NCBI RefSeq assembly: GCF_900107975.1
Contig: NZ_FNVF01000007.1
Span: forward strand, 160,085 to 224,084
Origin: Paenibacillus sp. UNC499MF
Lineage (GTDB): Bacteria > Bacillota > Bacilli > Paenibacillales > NBRC-103111
DNA: 64,000 nt
Reading direction: 5' to 3'
The notes beneath the pieces were generated by a model. The model saw only the letters and a program-made list of their open reading frames with translations, was not told where the DNA came from and did no database searches. Positions within the stretch are counted from its first letter, which is position 1; each line of letters opens with the position of its first letter. Positions 34,281 to 43,431 of the stretch are shown in pieces. The position numbers and the translations under genes were made by a program.

Positions 34281-35283
34281 AGGTTTTTTGCGGTGGGGCT
34301 ATACACTTTCCATTACGAGCGGACACGAAGAAACGATTCCCTGGTTTTACAGCAATTTTATCCAGTTGTCCTGCACGAAGAAATTTTTGGAGGACGGCAG
34401 GCAGTGCTACGTCGACTTTTTCCGGGGCGAGCCCAATGAACTGAATTTCAACAATCCGTTCTTGCTCACATGCACCGTCAATTATACGTTTATGGAAAAT
34501 CTGGCGCTGGATGATTGGCCGAAATTTTTTGCGGATCAGATCCGTAACGAGTATTACTGTATCGTTTTTTTGGACGAATCCAGACTGTCGCCGGCGGCTT
34601 GCTATCAGCAGGAACCGTTTCCCCATCACCTTTTTCTGTACGGATTCAATTGGGAAGAACGGGTCTTTTATGCCTCCATGTTCGACCATACGGGGGTATA
34701 TCGCAATCTGGAAATTACTTTCGAAGAGTTTCTCGATGCCGTAAATTCCATGAAAAAGCTGCTGAAGGAAGGACAAACGTCTGATCACCATACGTATTTT
34801 TACAAATACGAGGCGGAATTCCACTATCCTTTTGACAAAATAGCCGCGATCGACCAATTGCGCGACTATCTGAACGGGGAGACCCGCTTAAACCGGATCA
34901 ATTACAACCCCGACGAGAATGAAGCTTTCGGGATCAGGGTATACGACTATTTGCAGATGTACTATGACGCCGTGGAGCAAAACGATCCCCGGCTGGGAAT
35001 GCGCAACGATGTGAGGCACCTTCATCTCCTGTGGGAGCATAAAAAAATGATGAGCGACCGGATCGAATATCTGGTGAATGAAGGGATCATTCCGTATGAC
35101 GAGGAGCTTGTGGAAGGCTATAAAGATCTGGCTAAGAGAGCAATGAAGCTGAGGGACCAGTATATCCGCCATGAAATCCGCGAGGATAAGGAAGTGTTTG
35201 AACGGTTAAGGCTCCGGTTCAACCAATTCCGGGATGAAGAGCCTGCACTTCTGCAAAAGCTGATTGCACTGCTCGGAGGTTGA
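34240..35283 (+). CDS. BtrH_N-like protein, putative acyltransferase
   Basis: A 347-residue soluble protein starting inside the end of the GH3 gene, behind AAAGGGGAG. Residues ~110-180 (HHLFLYGFNWEERVFYASMFDHTGVYRNLEITFEEFLDAV) match the pattern of BtrH N-terminal-like proteins of NRPS and butirosin clusters (FxGYDWxxxxFYVxD, then xxISFEEF). BtrH transfers an acyl chain from a carrier protein to an amino sugar. The C-terminal half is helical and charged with no known domain. The family's usual N-terminal Cys could be one of two here (SCTKKF or QCYVDF); that assignment is unsure. With the carrier protein gene upstream, an acyl-carrier-dependent transferase is the leading idea. Confidence 0.6.
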   Translation: MNAVQLPLSNPPLKGFLRWGYTLSITSGHEETIPWFYSNFIQLSCTKKFLEDGRQCYVDFFRGEPNELNFNNPFLLTCTVNYTFMENLALDDWPKFFADQIRNEYYCIVFLDESRLSPAACYQQEPFPHHLFLYGFNWEERVFYASMFDHTGVYRNLEITFEEFLDAVNSMKKLLKEGQTSDHHTYFYKYEAEFHYPFDKIAAIDQLRDYLNGETRLNRINYNPDENEAFGIRVYDYLQMYYDAVEQNDPRLGMRNDVRHLHLLWEHKKMMSDRIEYLVNEGIIPYDEELVEGYKDLAKRAMKLRDQYIRHEIREDKEVFERLRLRFNQFRDEEPALLQKLIALLGG

Positions 35284-35500
35284 AAAAAGCCCCGGGGAGA
35301 GAACCGTCGGAGCCGGATGCGGCGCATACCGGAAAGCCGGGTTTCTTCATGGGGCCGGATAGATGCGGGATATGAAAAATTACGGCGGGCAGGAAAGTAC
35401 CCGGGCGAGGAGCATAGGACAAGTTCTCCGATGGTGGCCCGCCGTCATGGGATGCCGGGCGTCGCGCGCGGTGCGGAAAGCCTGACACCGATGCGAAGTT

Positions 35501-36064
35501 TCAGCCCGCTGCTCCCGCAGCCTGTACCGGTGCCGAACTTTTGATCTGCTCAGCCAGCCGGGCGACAGCCGCATCGGGTTCGGTTACGTAATACAGGTAG
35601 GACGAGCGCCCGGTATCCAGCTTCCACCAGAGCCAGTGGAGCCTTGATTCATTGCGGAGCTCCGCTTTGGATACCGGCGTATAAATCCGTCCGTCCGCGT
35701 CGACGAGAATAATCCGGCCTTTGGAATTTTCATAAGAAAGCCGGAGAGGCTCTTTGCCGGGAATAAAGGCGGAGGTTGCTTCTTCTTTCCGCAAAGCTTG
35801 CTTGGTAAGGGCCAGGCTGGTAAACGATTCAATGACACTCCGGTCACGGTAAGTGAAATCCTCATCAGGCAGATAAAAAGAAGCGGGCTGCGAGCGGGTC
35901 ATCAGGTCGCCATAACTCATGGAACCCGGCACGAGCCTGTTCAGCAGCGCGCTTAACACTAACGAGACCAGGACAACCGTGATGATCAGTCCTGCCGCTA
36001 CTCTACGCCCGAAACCTTCCGGAAAACTCCATCTACCGAACCATTGAAAGAAACGCAGTGTCAT
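35501..36064 (-). CDS. membrane-anchored hypothetical protein
   Basis: 187 residues: a short basic N-terminus, one transmembrane helix (about 22-43, RVAAGLIITVVLVSLVLSALL) and an extracytoplasmic domain with ENSKGRIILVDADGRIYTPVSK and an LHWLWWKLDTGRSSYLYYV stretch, then an Ala-rich tail. Not recognised. A possible catabolite-response site lies 24 bases upstream of the ATG. It is convergent with the BtrH_N-like gene; no clear terminator separates them. Confidence 0.65.
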   Translation of the reverse strand: MTLRFFQWFGRWSFPEGFGRRVAAGLIITVVLVSLVLSALLNRLVPGSMSYGDLMTRSQPASFYLPDEDFTYRDRSVIESFTSLALTKQALRKEEATSAFIPGKEPLRLSYENSKGRIILVDADGRIYTPVSKAELRNESRLHWLWWKLDTGRSSYLYYVTEPDAAVARLAEQIKSSAPVQAAGAAG

Positions 36065-36087
36065 TGTACCGCCTCCCGGATTGTAAT

Positions 36088-36102
36088 TGTAAGCGATTTC
36101 AA
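36088..36102 (-). promoter_or_regulatory. cre-like sequence
   Basis: TTGTAAGCGATTTCA fits the relaxed CcpA site WTGNAANCGNWNNCW. It lies 24-38 bases upstream of the minus-strand ATG at 36064. A single match in AT-rich DNA is weak evidence. Confidence 0.35.
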
Positions 36103-36403
36103 TTAATTTTGAATGTAAACCGTGGATGCTCCGATGTTGAAGCAGGTGCCTTTGAAAAGATGGTGTAAATTGACGATCTTTTCGTGCATAAATGTTGATT
36201 AGGATTCATAGGGGGCCGCCGCGCATTCGCCGCTTGCCTCTTACTACTCATATTCACCATTTACCACATCACCTGCCGGTAAGTTTATTTAAACGGATTC
36301 CGCTGGTTAGACACCGGTTTTAGGAAAAAAGTTTCTTCCGGTTTTGGATTCAAAGCACCGGTGAGTAAAAGGAGCCGTACGGTACACGGACGCCGGGGCC
36401 CGC
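36103..36403. other. intergenic stretch, nothing recognised
   Basis: AT-rich upstream region of the 35501-36064 gene. It presumably contains its promoter; no clear hexamer pair was identified. Confidence 0.35.
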
Positions 36404-36436
36404 TAAAAGGCAAGCCGCATTTTATGCAGCTTGCCT
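36404..36436 (-). terminator. intrinsic terminator after the YwmB-like gene
   Basis: On the minus strand AGGCAAGC, inner TGCAT/ATGCG pairs, GCTTGCCT, then TTTTAGC. It lies 26 bases after the stop codon. Confidence 0.7.
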
Positions 36437-36461
36437 GGCTTTCGTGGCGAAGGACAGAATT

Positions 36462-37400
36462 TCAGTATTCGGTCGTTATGACTGGGGTGCCGATTGTGAT
36501 ACGCTGCAGCCCGCTCTCGGTTAACGTATGAACCGCGGCCTGCAGGTTAACGCGTTTTCCGCCGCTGATTACGGAAGCGTGAAGCTTGGGCGCGCTCATC
36601 GTTATGCTGACGGTCTCTCCGTCGGCATAACGCTCAAGCGGAGCGGCGCCGAGCCGCTTCGCGAGCAGCGCCTGGAGCCCATCGGCCTGAGCTGCGGCCC
36701 CTGCCGAAGGCCGGGCGGCGGCGCCCTGCAGGACGACGTTGCAGTCCGCCTGCACGCCCGCCGCTTGCAGGGCGGCCTCCAGGCTTTCACGGCGCGCTTC
36801 CAGCGCCGGGAGGCCGTCGGCTGTGCGCGCCTCCAGCCGGGCGATGACGAACGCGCTGCCGTCGTCAAGGCGGGCGAGCTGCAGCGACAGCCCGCCGCCG
36901 CCCGCCGCAGAGCCGCCGCCCGCCGCAGAGCCGCCGCCCGCCGCAGAGCCGCCGCCCGCCGCAGAGCCGCCGCCCGCCGCATACACGGCGTGGCCGGAAG
37001 CGCGGCTGACGGCTCCTGCCGGCAGCGACAGCCGCGCCGCCAGCGCGTCGCCCGCTGCGGCGAGTGCGTCGTCGCCTGCCGCGGCAGGCAGCGGAGCCGC
37101 GTAGCGCAGCGTGACGGCTGCGTCCGGCGCGAGCACGCCGTCCGCGGCAGCCAGCAGCGCGGCGAGGTCGGAGCGGCCTGCGTCCGCGGGCGTCGGCTTT
37201 GCGGCGGCGGACCAGCCGGCGAGCAGCAGCGCGGCCAGCAGCGCGATGCTCCAGAGCAGCCCGCGCGCCGGTCTGCGGAGCCGCGGCTGCGCTGCGGCGG
37301 GATGCCCCGCGGCGCCGGTGCCGTTCAGCGTCAGCTCTTTCCGTGCCTGCGTCAGGGGACACTTTTGCAGGGTGCTCTTCGTCATCGCGCTTTTCATCAT
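36462..37400 (-). CDS. YwmB-like protein with GGGSAA repeats
   Basis: I start at ATG 37400 behind GGAGCGATAGAG; an upstream in-frame start at 37433 is less likely. The product has one N-terminal membrane helix ([17 protein letters not shown], about 48-64 from this start) and an Ala-rich extracytoplasmic domain. The C-terminus [12 protein letters not shown] and the preceding [13 protein letters not shown], with [16 protein letters not shown] before it, match the YwmB family, seen near murA/spoIID in bacilli. Residues ~140-168 are a GGGSAA tandem repeat inserted in the domain. Function of the family is unknown. Confidence 0.7.
   Translation of the reverse strand: MMKSAMTKSTLQKCPLTQARKELTLNGTGAAGHPAAAQPRLRRPARGLLWSIALLAALLLAGWSAAAKPTPADAGRSDLAALLAAADGVLAPDAAVTLRYAAPLPAAAGDDALAAAGDALAARLSLPAGAVSRASGHAVYAAGGGSAAGGGSAAGGGSAAGGGSAAGGGGLSLQLARLDDGSAFVIARLEARTADGLPALEARRESLEAALQAAGVQADCNVVLQGAAARPSAGAAAQADGLQALLAKRLGAAPLERYADGETVSITMSAPKLHASVISGGKRVNLQAAVHTLTESGLQRITIGTPVITTEY
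36892..36981 (-). repeat. 18-bp tandem repeat within the YwmB-like gene
   Basis: Four full units of CCCGCCGCAGAGCCGCCG at 36901-36972 plus partial units on both sides. Translated on the minus strand it encodes GGGSAA repeated. The repeat creates long spurious open frames on the other strand. Confidence 0.9.
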
Positions 37401-37530
37401 CTCTATCGCTCCGTTTCCGTTCGAATCTAGCAATCTAGTAACAGCTTTGCCGGAGCGGGCAGCTTTTATACGTTCTCCTTAGTGAATGCGGCAATTCTCC
37501 TTATCACTCCCGTGCAATCCCTCTTATGAA

Positions 37531-37587
37531 CAAAAAAAGCAGGGTTGGCCCCCAAGCGGCAAAACACGCTTGAGAACCAGCCCTGCT
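37531..37587 (-). terminator. intrinsic terminator after the general stress gene
   Basis: On the minus strand AGCAGGGCTGG and CCAACCCTGCT pair (inner part interrupted, with a GCTT/AAGC second stem) and TTTTTTT follows. Confidence 0.75.
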
Positions 37588-37652
37588 GCGCCCGCGAAAT
37601 GACCGCCGCGGGCTGCCGGATTTTTGAGCATCCGGTATAGATTTACGTTCCG

Positions 37653-38252
37653 CTACCGGCGGAAGTTTACATCTTCCTGATTGCTCAGAAGATCGGGATT
37701 GTCGTGAGCTGCATGGGGAGTGACTTCGTATACGTCACTCTTCGTTTGCCCGTCGACGGCGGGATTCTCGTCACGGTTTTCACGAAGAATCTCGTTGACC
37801 AGCTCCCACTTGTCTTCCGGAGTATCAACCACAATGAGAATATCTCCGCGTTCCACGCGGTTGTGATAATTCTCGATTTCTTCCTCCGGTATGCCCGCAC
37901 CGACCAGAGCGCCCGTTACCCCGCCCGCTCCGGCTCCGATCGCCGCGCCGGATAGAGCGGCGGCCAGCGGTCCCGCGGCAAGAATAGGGCCGATGCCGGG
38001 CACGGCCATCAGGCCGATTCCCGCGATGAGCCCCGCGGCACTGCCGATAGCGGCCCCGCCGATAGCGCCTTTTTCCGCCTTCGTATCTTCTTTGCCCGGA
38101 ATCTCCTGTCTTTCCGTATAAGGTCCGAATTCTTCTCTATGTTTGGCGAGAACGGATATATCCTCGTCTCTGTAGCCATGTTCTTTTAACGCCTCGATAG
38201 CGCGAAGGGCATCCCCGCTCGAATGAAAAACACCTCTTGCTTTTCGTGTCAT
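37653..38252 (-). CDS. general stress protein with glycine-zipper segment (YflT-like)
   Basis: 199 residues from ATG 38252 behind GGGAGG; a TTG nine bases earlier is less likely. N-terminal ~45 residues GVFHSSGDALRAIEALKEHGYRDEDISVLAK match the heat-induced YflT-type domain. Residues ~65-125 are a Gly/Ala-rich hydrophobic segment with repeated GAAIGSAAG and GAAIGAGAGG motifs, a glycine zipper likely inserting in membranes. The segment RVERGDILIVVDTPEDKWELV completes the second half. Such proteins are SigB-type general stress proteins in bacilli; no SigB promoter was identified here. Confidence 0.75.
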   Translation of the reverse strand: MTRKARGVFHSSGDALRAIEALKEHGYRDEDISVLAKHREEFGPYTERQEIPGKEDTKAEKGAIGGAAIGSAAGLIAGIGLMAVPGIGPILAAGPLAAALSGAAIGAGAGGVTGALVGAGIPEEEIENYHNRVERGDILIVVDTPEDKWELVNEILRENRDENPAVDGQTKSDVYEVTPHAAHDNPDLLSNQEDVNFRR

Positions 38253-38336
38253 TACAGGCAACCTCCCTTAAAAGTGGATTACCCATCGTTACCCGGCAGA
38301 GCCCCGAATGAATCGGAATGCCGGAGGAGAGCGGGA

Positions 38337-41300
38337 TTATTGATCCGGGCTTTCCCGGTTCTTACGGCCCCACTCTCGGAATACCCGTTTCACTTCGTCG
38401 AAGAGAATCGGCTTGGAGATGAAATCCTGCATGCCGCTCTCCAGACACTTTTCTTTATCGGCCGGACGCACGGATGCGGTAACGGCGATAATGGCGGGAT
38501 ACCGGCCGGCGGGCAGCAGCTGGCGGATCAGCCGGGTGGCCTGCAGGCCGTCCATGACAGGCATCTGCATGTCCATAAAAACAAGGTCATACTCCGTCCT
38601 TGTGACGGCCTCAACGGCTTCCATCCCGTTCTCCGCGATATCCGCCCCGTAGCCGAGCTTTTCGAGGAATTTGATGAACAACTGACGGTTTACGGGGTGA
38701 TCTTCCACCACGAGAATTTTGAGCGGAGCGGGACGGGAGTTAAGCCGGGAGATCATCCAATCCTGCTGCTCCTCGCCGAGCGCCTGTTCTTCTTCGGTTT
38801 CTTCCTTTTTTATTTGCGCGTTCGGAAGGGTGAAGCGGAACACGGACCCGGCTCCCTCCGTGCTTTCCACGGATATCGTGCCGCCCATGAGCTCGACAAG
38901 CCGTTTGCAGATTGACAGACCGAGCCCCGTACCTCCATATTTGCGGTTCAGCACCGGATGCAGCTGGGAGAAAGACTGGAACAGGTGGTCCAGCTTGCCG
39001 GCAGGAATTCCGACTCCCGTATCGGCGACGGAAAACCCGAGCAGAACGGGCTTGGAGTTCACGGCGGCCAGACTTTCCACGGAGACCGTGACAGAGCCGC
39101 TGTCCGTAAATTTCAGCGCGTTCCCGACGAGGTTAACGAGCACTTGTCTCACCCTGGAGGCATCCCCCATATACAGATGCGGAACATCGGGCTCTATTTT
39201 GGAGATAAGCTCCAGTTTTTTCTCGGCGGCTTTCGGAGCGAAGAGCTCCAGCGTGCTTTTCACGACAGCGTGAAGATCGAACGGCTCCGTGATGAGCGTC
39301 ATTTTGCCGGCATCGATTTTGCTGAAATCCAGGATGTCATTCAAAATCTGAAGCAGGGCGTCGCTGCTTTCGCGGATGATGTCGGCATAATCCCGCTGTT
39401 CATCGTCTAACCTTGTATCCAGAAGAAGGTCGGTCATCCCCATGATGCCGTTCATCGGTGTACGGATTTCATGGCTCATCATCGCGAGAAATTCCGATTT
39501 CGCCCGGGCGGCCTGCTCGGCGATTTCTTTGGCGCGGATAATTTCTCTTTCATTGGTGATGTCCGTAAAAACGACGACCGCTCCCATAATTTCCCCTTTG
39601 TCGTAGAGGGGGTTGACCCGGTATTCGACAAGGAAGCTCGATCCGTCCTTCCTCCAGAAAACCTCTTCCTGGACAAGCCGGGAAAGCCCGTCCAGCATCG
39701 TGGCGTGGATCGGACAATCTTCGTCGGGATAATCGCTTCCGTCCGCTTTCGTATGATGGATGCTGTCGTGGATATTGACCCCGATCAATTCTTCCTGCGA
39801 GTAAGCGAGCATCGACGCTCCCGCGGGATTAACGAACATGACGTTGCCGTCCCGGTCCAGGCCGTAAATGCCTTCCGACACGGACCCGAGAATCAGGGAA
39901 TGCTGATAGCTCAGGTGCTCGATTTCTTTGACATACTTTTTGCTTTCCGTAATATCGCTGGCAATTCCGTAAACGCCCACGATCTGATCGTCAACGACAA
40001 TGGGGACGTTCGTGACGCTGATATCGATGAGCGACCCGTCTTTTCGGATCAGCGTGGTTTCGTAGTTTTGCGGAATACCGCGTTTCGCGTTATGGAAATG
40101 GGTTAGGGTTTTCTCCAGCAGAGACGGTTCGATCAAGGAAGTAAACGAATGATGGAGCAGCTCTTTGCGGCTGAATCCGGTCATCCTCGCCAAGTTGGCG
40201 TTTAAGGAAACATAGTTGCCTTCGAGGTCGAACGAGTAGACGCTGGACGGATTATAGTCGAAGAGGGACTTGTATCTCTGCTCGCTTACTTTCAGTTTGT
40301 TCTCCGCTATCTTGCGTTCGGTAATATCCCGGGAAATGGCGATGATTTCCTGCATGGCCCCGCTGTTCTCGTCATAGGTGTACCGGCCGCTGCTCTCGAA
40401 CCAGATATACTCCCCGTTCTTGCACCGGATGCGGTAGGAGACGGTATACATGCCGACTTCGGCGAGATTGGCCTGTAAATATTCGGTGACGAGAAACACG
40501 TCGTCAGGGTGAAAAAAGTCGTATGCGCTCATGCCGATCAATTCTTCCGGCTCGTACCCTAGCAGAGAACGGCAGGCGGGGGAGGCATACAGATAGACGG
40601 CCTGATCGTCGGCGGAGTGCCGCGAAATGAAATCCAGTGAATTTTCGGAAATGAGCCGGTACTGCTTCTCGCTGGCCCGTATCCTTTCTTCCATTTTTTT
40701 ACGTTCGGTAATATCGCGGCCGATGCCGAGAATCTTCTCTACCTGTCCTTCGGCGTTGCGGACGGCTTTTACGGTCGTTTCGAACCAGAGGTAATGTCCC
40801 TCCTTGTGCCGGAAGCGTCCCGTCAGCAGGTCGGCGTCTTCGCTCGGATTTTCGGAGCAGCCGGGTTTGACTTCTTCGGGAATGTAATAATCGCCGATGG
40901 GGGTGCCTACGACTTCCCGGGGCTCATACCCGAGCAGTTTATAAATAGAGGGGGACACATACTCGCAAATCCCCTGTGGATTCGTAAACGTAATAATGTC
41001 GCCCGCGTTTTCGGAAATCAGGTTGTACAGCGCTTCGCACTCCAGCAGCTTGCCGCGGACGGTCTTCTGCTCCGTGATATCCCGGCCCATTCCGTAGACG
41101 CCGACTATTTCACCGTCCGCGACGATCGGAATATAAGTAATTTCCACATGGAATACGGCATCGTCTTTCCGGCAAAATTCTACCTCGAAATTCGGCGTTT
41201 CGCCCCGAAGCGCCCGCTCGAAGTAGGCCCTGCCTTGTTCGGCGTGCTCGCTAAAAAGGGTTTCCCGGCCAAGCCGTATGAATTCTTCCTTAGAGTAGCC

Positions 41301-41450
41301 GCTGATCCGCTCCGCGGCAGGGTTGGCGTCCAGATAACGTCCCTGCGTATCCATGACGTAGATAGCATCGGGATGATGCTGAAATAACGATTTATAAATG
41401 CCGCCTTCCGAGATCGCTTTTTTAAGCTTAGCGTTTTTGGTTATTTCCAC
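38337..41450 (-). CDS. hybrid histidine kinase with five PAS domains
   Basis: 1,037 residues from GTG 41450, nine bases after AAGGAA; a TTG at 41477 is in frame but poorly placed. Five PAS/PAC units precede the kinase (each with a GY or GF-x-x-EEL core such as GYEPREVVG, GYEPEELIG, GFSRKELLH), then HisKA ([15 protein letters not shown]), HATPase (DTGVGI, GTGLGLSI) and a C-terminal receiver domain with VFMDMQMPVMDG. No transmembrane segment is seen, so it is cytoplasmic. Typical multi-sensor phosphorelay kinases sense redox, oxygen or small ligands; which PAS binds a cofactor is not visible. Confidence 0.92.
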   Translation of the reverse strand: MEITKNAKLKKAISEGGIYKSLFQHHPDAIYVMDTQGRYLDANPAAERISGYSKEEFIRLGRETLFSEHAEQGRAYFERALRGETPNFEVEFCRKDDAVFHVEITYIPIVADGEIVGVYGMGRDITEQKTVRGKLLECEALYNLISENAGDIITFTNPQGICEYVSPSIYKLLGYEPREVVGTPIGDYYIPEEVKPGCSENPSEDADLLTGRFRHKEGHYLWFETTVKAVRNAEGQVEKILGIGRDITERKKMEERIRASEKQYRLISENSLDFISRHSADDQAVYLYASPACRSLLGYEPEELIGMSAYDFFHPDDVFLVTEYLQANLAEVGMYTVSYRIRCKNGEYIWFESSGRYTYDENSGAMQEIIAISRDITERKIAENKLKVSEQRYKSLFDYNPSSVYSFDLEGNYVSLNANLARMTGFSRKELLHHSFTSLIEPSLLEKTLTHFHNAKRGIPQNYETTLIRKDGSLIDISVTNVPIVVDDQIVGVYGIASDITESKKYVKEIEHLSYQHSLILGSVSEGIYGLDRDGNVMFVNPAGASMLAYSQEELIGVNIHDSIHHTKADGSDYPDEDCPIHATMLDGLSRLVQEEVFWRKDGSSFLVEYRVNPLYDKGEIMGAVVVFTDITNEREIIRAKEIAEQAARAKSEFLAMMSHEIRTPMNGIMGMTDLLLDTRLDDEQRDYADIIRESSDALLQILNDILDFSKIDAGKMTLITEPFDLHAVVKSTLELFAPKAAEKKLELISKIEPDVPHLYMGDASRVRQVLVNLVGNALKFTDSGSVTVSVESLAAVNSKPVLLGFSVADTGVGIPAGKLDHLFQSFSQLHPVLNRKYGGTGLGLSICKRLVELMGGTISVESTEGAGSVFRFTLPNAQIKKEETEEEQALGEEQQDWMISRLNSRPAPLKILVVEDHPVNRQLFIKFLEKLGYGADIAENGMEAVEAVTRTEYDLVFMDMQMPVMDGLQATRLIRQLLPAGRYPAIIAVTASVRPADKEKCLESGMQDFISKPILFDEVKRVFREWGRKNRESPDQ

Positions 41451-41655
41451 GGTGACAGCTTCCTTTCTTACCTTCAAAATCTTTCGGCCGCGGAATCCGG
41501 CTTCCTGTTTATCATCCTACATTTCTTTACTGTCGGAAAGGGTAAATTGAATCTAATTCGGGGTTGATTTTTATTGGCGGCATTTGGTAAGATGAAATCC
41601 CTCTACACGCATTTCACGCTGAAACGATCGTCTACTGATGAACCGGAGGTGTTGG

Positions 41656-42432
41656 ATGCTTTTTTCTGTCTTGGCGCGTAAAGCTTACGCGCGGAATTTG
41701 CAGTACCGGGGCGCGCACATGATTCATAACGTGTCCAGTTTTATGTTCGGTTTTGTGTACGTGTCCTTGTGGGCAGGTATAGGCGAAAGTCATTCGCTGG
41801 GCGAATACGGAGTCCAAGGAATGACCGCTTATATCGCCTTTAACCAGGCCTCTTTATGGCTGGTGCTCTTTATCACGAACGGTCTCGGCATGGAGCAGTC
41901 CGTACGTACCGGACAAATTGCCCTGGACCTGATGCGCCCCGTCCCCCTGTTTCTGCATAAGATGTACCGGGAGTGGGGGCAGATCGCTTATCAGTTCGTG
42001 TACAAATTTCTTCCGATCTACATCCTCTATTTTTTCCTGTTCTCGATCCCGGTTCCCGGGAAGCTCTCCGTTTACGGCTGGACCGCTTTATCGCTTCTGC
42101 TCGCCGCTTATATTTCCATCTGCATGAATTACCTGATCGGCGCCGCCGCCATGTGGACGACCGAATCCCGCTGGCTTTACTGGGTGAACTATGCGTTCTC
42201 CATGCTGCTTTCCGGCTTTTTTATCCCGCTGGAGTGGCTTCCCGCCTGGCTTCGCCAGCTTAGCTGGCTGACTCCGTATCCCTATCTGCTGTACGTTCCG
42301 GTGTCGCTGTTCACGGAAAGAACGACGCCTGCCGCTCTGCCGGCAGCGCTGTTTTGGTGCGTTCTTTTTACGGGGCTATGCTTGCTGGCGACAGGCGGAA
42401 TGCGCAGGAAGCTGGAGGTGCAGGGAGGATGA
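41656..42432 (+). CDS. DUF990-like ABC-2 permease (copy B, first subunit)
   Basis: 258 residues from ATG 41656 behind GGAGGTG; a start at 41638 is in frame but lies upstream of the ribosome binding site. Six membrane helices; YRGAHMIHNVSSFMFGFVYVSLWAGI and LLSGFFIPLEWLPAWLRQLSWLTPYPYLL are characteristic. It overlaps the next permease by 4 bases. Together with the ATPase at 44384 it forms a second exporter of the same type as the one at 28647-31252. Substrate unknown. Confidence 0.85.
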   Translation: MLFSVLARKAYARNLQYRGAHMIHNVSSFMFGFVYVSLWAGIGESHSLGEYGVQGMTAYIAFNQASLWLVLFITNGLGMEQSVRTGQIALDLMRPVPLFLHKMYREWGQIAYQFVYKFLPIYILYFFLFSIPVPGKLSVYGWTALSLLLAAYISICMNYLIGAAAMWTTESRWLYWVNYAFSMLLSGFFIPLEWLPAWLRQLSWLTPYPYLLYVPVSLFTERTTPAALPAALFWCVLFTGLCLLATGGMRRKLEVQGG

Positions 42433-43223
42433 GAAGCGGACTGCGGATGTATGTGCTGCTGATCCGGGCATCTTTGAGGAGCCGGATGCAGTACAAATTC
42501 AATTTTATTTTTTCTTCACTGATGGCGGCTCTCGTCAATGCGGCCGAATTTCTGATGGTGGCGCTCGTGCTGGACCGCTTCGGAAGCGTAAAGGGCTGGT
42601 CGCTGTATGAGGTGGCTTATTTGTACGCGGTTATCATGCTGTCCAAAGCGATCTACCGGTCTCTGGCTTCGGATGTCCATCATCTGGAAAAGTATCTGGT
42701 GAGCGGGGATATGGACGCTCTTCTGATCCGGCCTCTGCCGGTGCTTTTCGTACTGATGACTCAAAATTTCCGCCTGCTCGTCGGAGAATTCGGGCAGGGC
42801 CTGCTAATTCTCGCGTATGCGATGAACCATCTGATGCGGGAAGGCCAGATCGGATGGCAGGCCGTTCCGCTGACCGTCGTCGCCATCGGCTCCGGAGCCC
42901 TTATCCTGTTCGCCATAGGTCTGGCCACGGCTTCGGCCGGTTTCTGGCTGACCCGGATCGAGGAGCTGCAGAACGTAACGGAGGACGCGGCAAGATCCGC
43001 CGCCCAGTATCCGCTGGACGTGTATCCCGGCTGGCTCCGCTACATTCTGCTGACGTTCCTCCCGGTCGGACTGGCCAACTATGTGCCGGCTTCCGTCATC
43101 ATCCGGCATGAGTACGGCACATGGGCGCTGGCAGCGGTAGCGGTCATGTCCTTCGTCTTCGTCCTGCTGGCCGGAAGGCTGTGGAAGCTGGGCATTTCAC
43201 GTTACCAGAGTACGGGAACGTAG
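42429..43223 (+). CDS. DUF990-like ABC-2 permease (copy B, second subunit)
   Basis: 264 residues from ATG 42429, coupled by ATGA to the preceding permease and behind GGGAGG. The cytoplasmic stretch HHLEKYLVSGDMDALLIRPLPVLF corresponds to the DGSLDLMLTKPVSLQF region of the copy-A second subunit. Six helices. The ATPase partner lies downstream after an intervening carboxypeptidase gene, an unusual order. Confidence 0.85.
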   Translation: MRSGLRMYVLLIRASLRSRMQYKFNFIFSSLMAALVNAAEFLMVALVLDRFGSVKGWSLYEVAYLYAVIMLSKAIYRSLASDVHHLEKYLVSGDMDALLIRPLPVLFVLMTQNFRLLVGEFGQGLLILAYAMNHLMREGQIGWQAVPLTVVAIGSGALILFAIGLATASAGFWLTRIEELQNVTEDAARSAAQYPLDVYPGWLRYILLTFLPVGLANYVPASVIIRHEYGTWALAAVAVMSFVFVLLAGRLWKLGISRYQSTGT

Positions 43224-43315
43224 GAGAAGCCGCGATGCCGCTTGCCGCGGATCGTGCGCTCCGCCGCTCAGACAGACTTGCCGTGCGGCTGCGGCTGGGT
43301 GTCGGGGGAGCCTCC

Positions 43316-43362
43316 CGCCCTTCCACAACGCATTCGTGTGAACGAAGGAGGGCGAGTCTTTT
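43316..43362 (+). other. inverted repeat between permease and carboxypeptidase
   Basis: CGCCCTTCC can pair with GGAGGGCG around a loop containing a TTCGT/ACGAA mini-hairpin; GTCTTTTC follows. It may be a weak terminator splitting the operon. Confidence 0.4.
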
Positions 43363-43431
43363 CGAGGGCTTGGTTCGTCTTCTCTACATAGAGAGACAAA
43401 TAGACAAGAACCGAAGGAGCGGAGTGACGAC

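Noticed and set aside
36901-36972. CRISPR-like repeats
   Set aside because: Units are contiguous without spacers, in frame inside a coding region, and translate to GGGSAA.
36528-37430. Plus-strand 300-residue open frame
   Set aside because: It is the antisense shadow of the YwmB-like gene created by the GC-rich GGGSAA repeat; it has no family resemblance.
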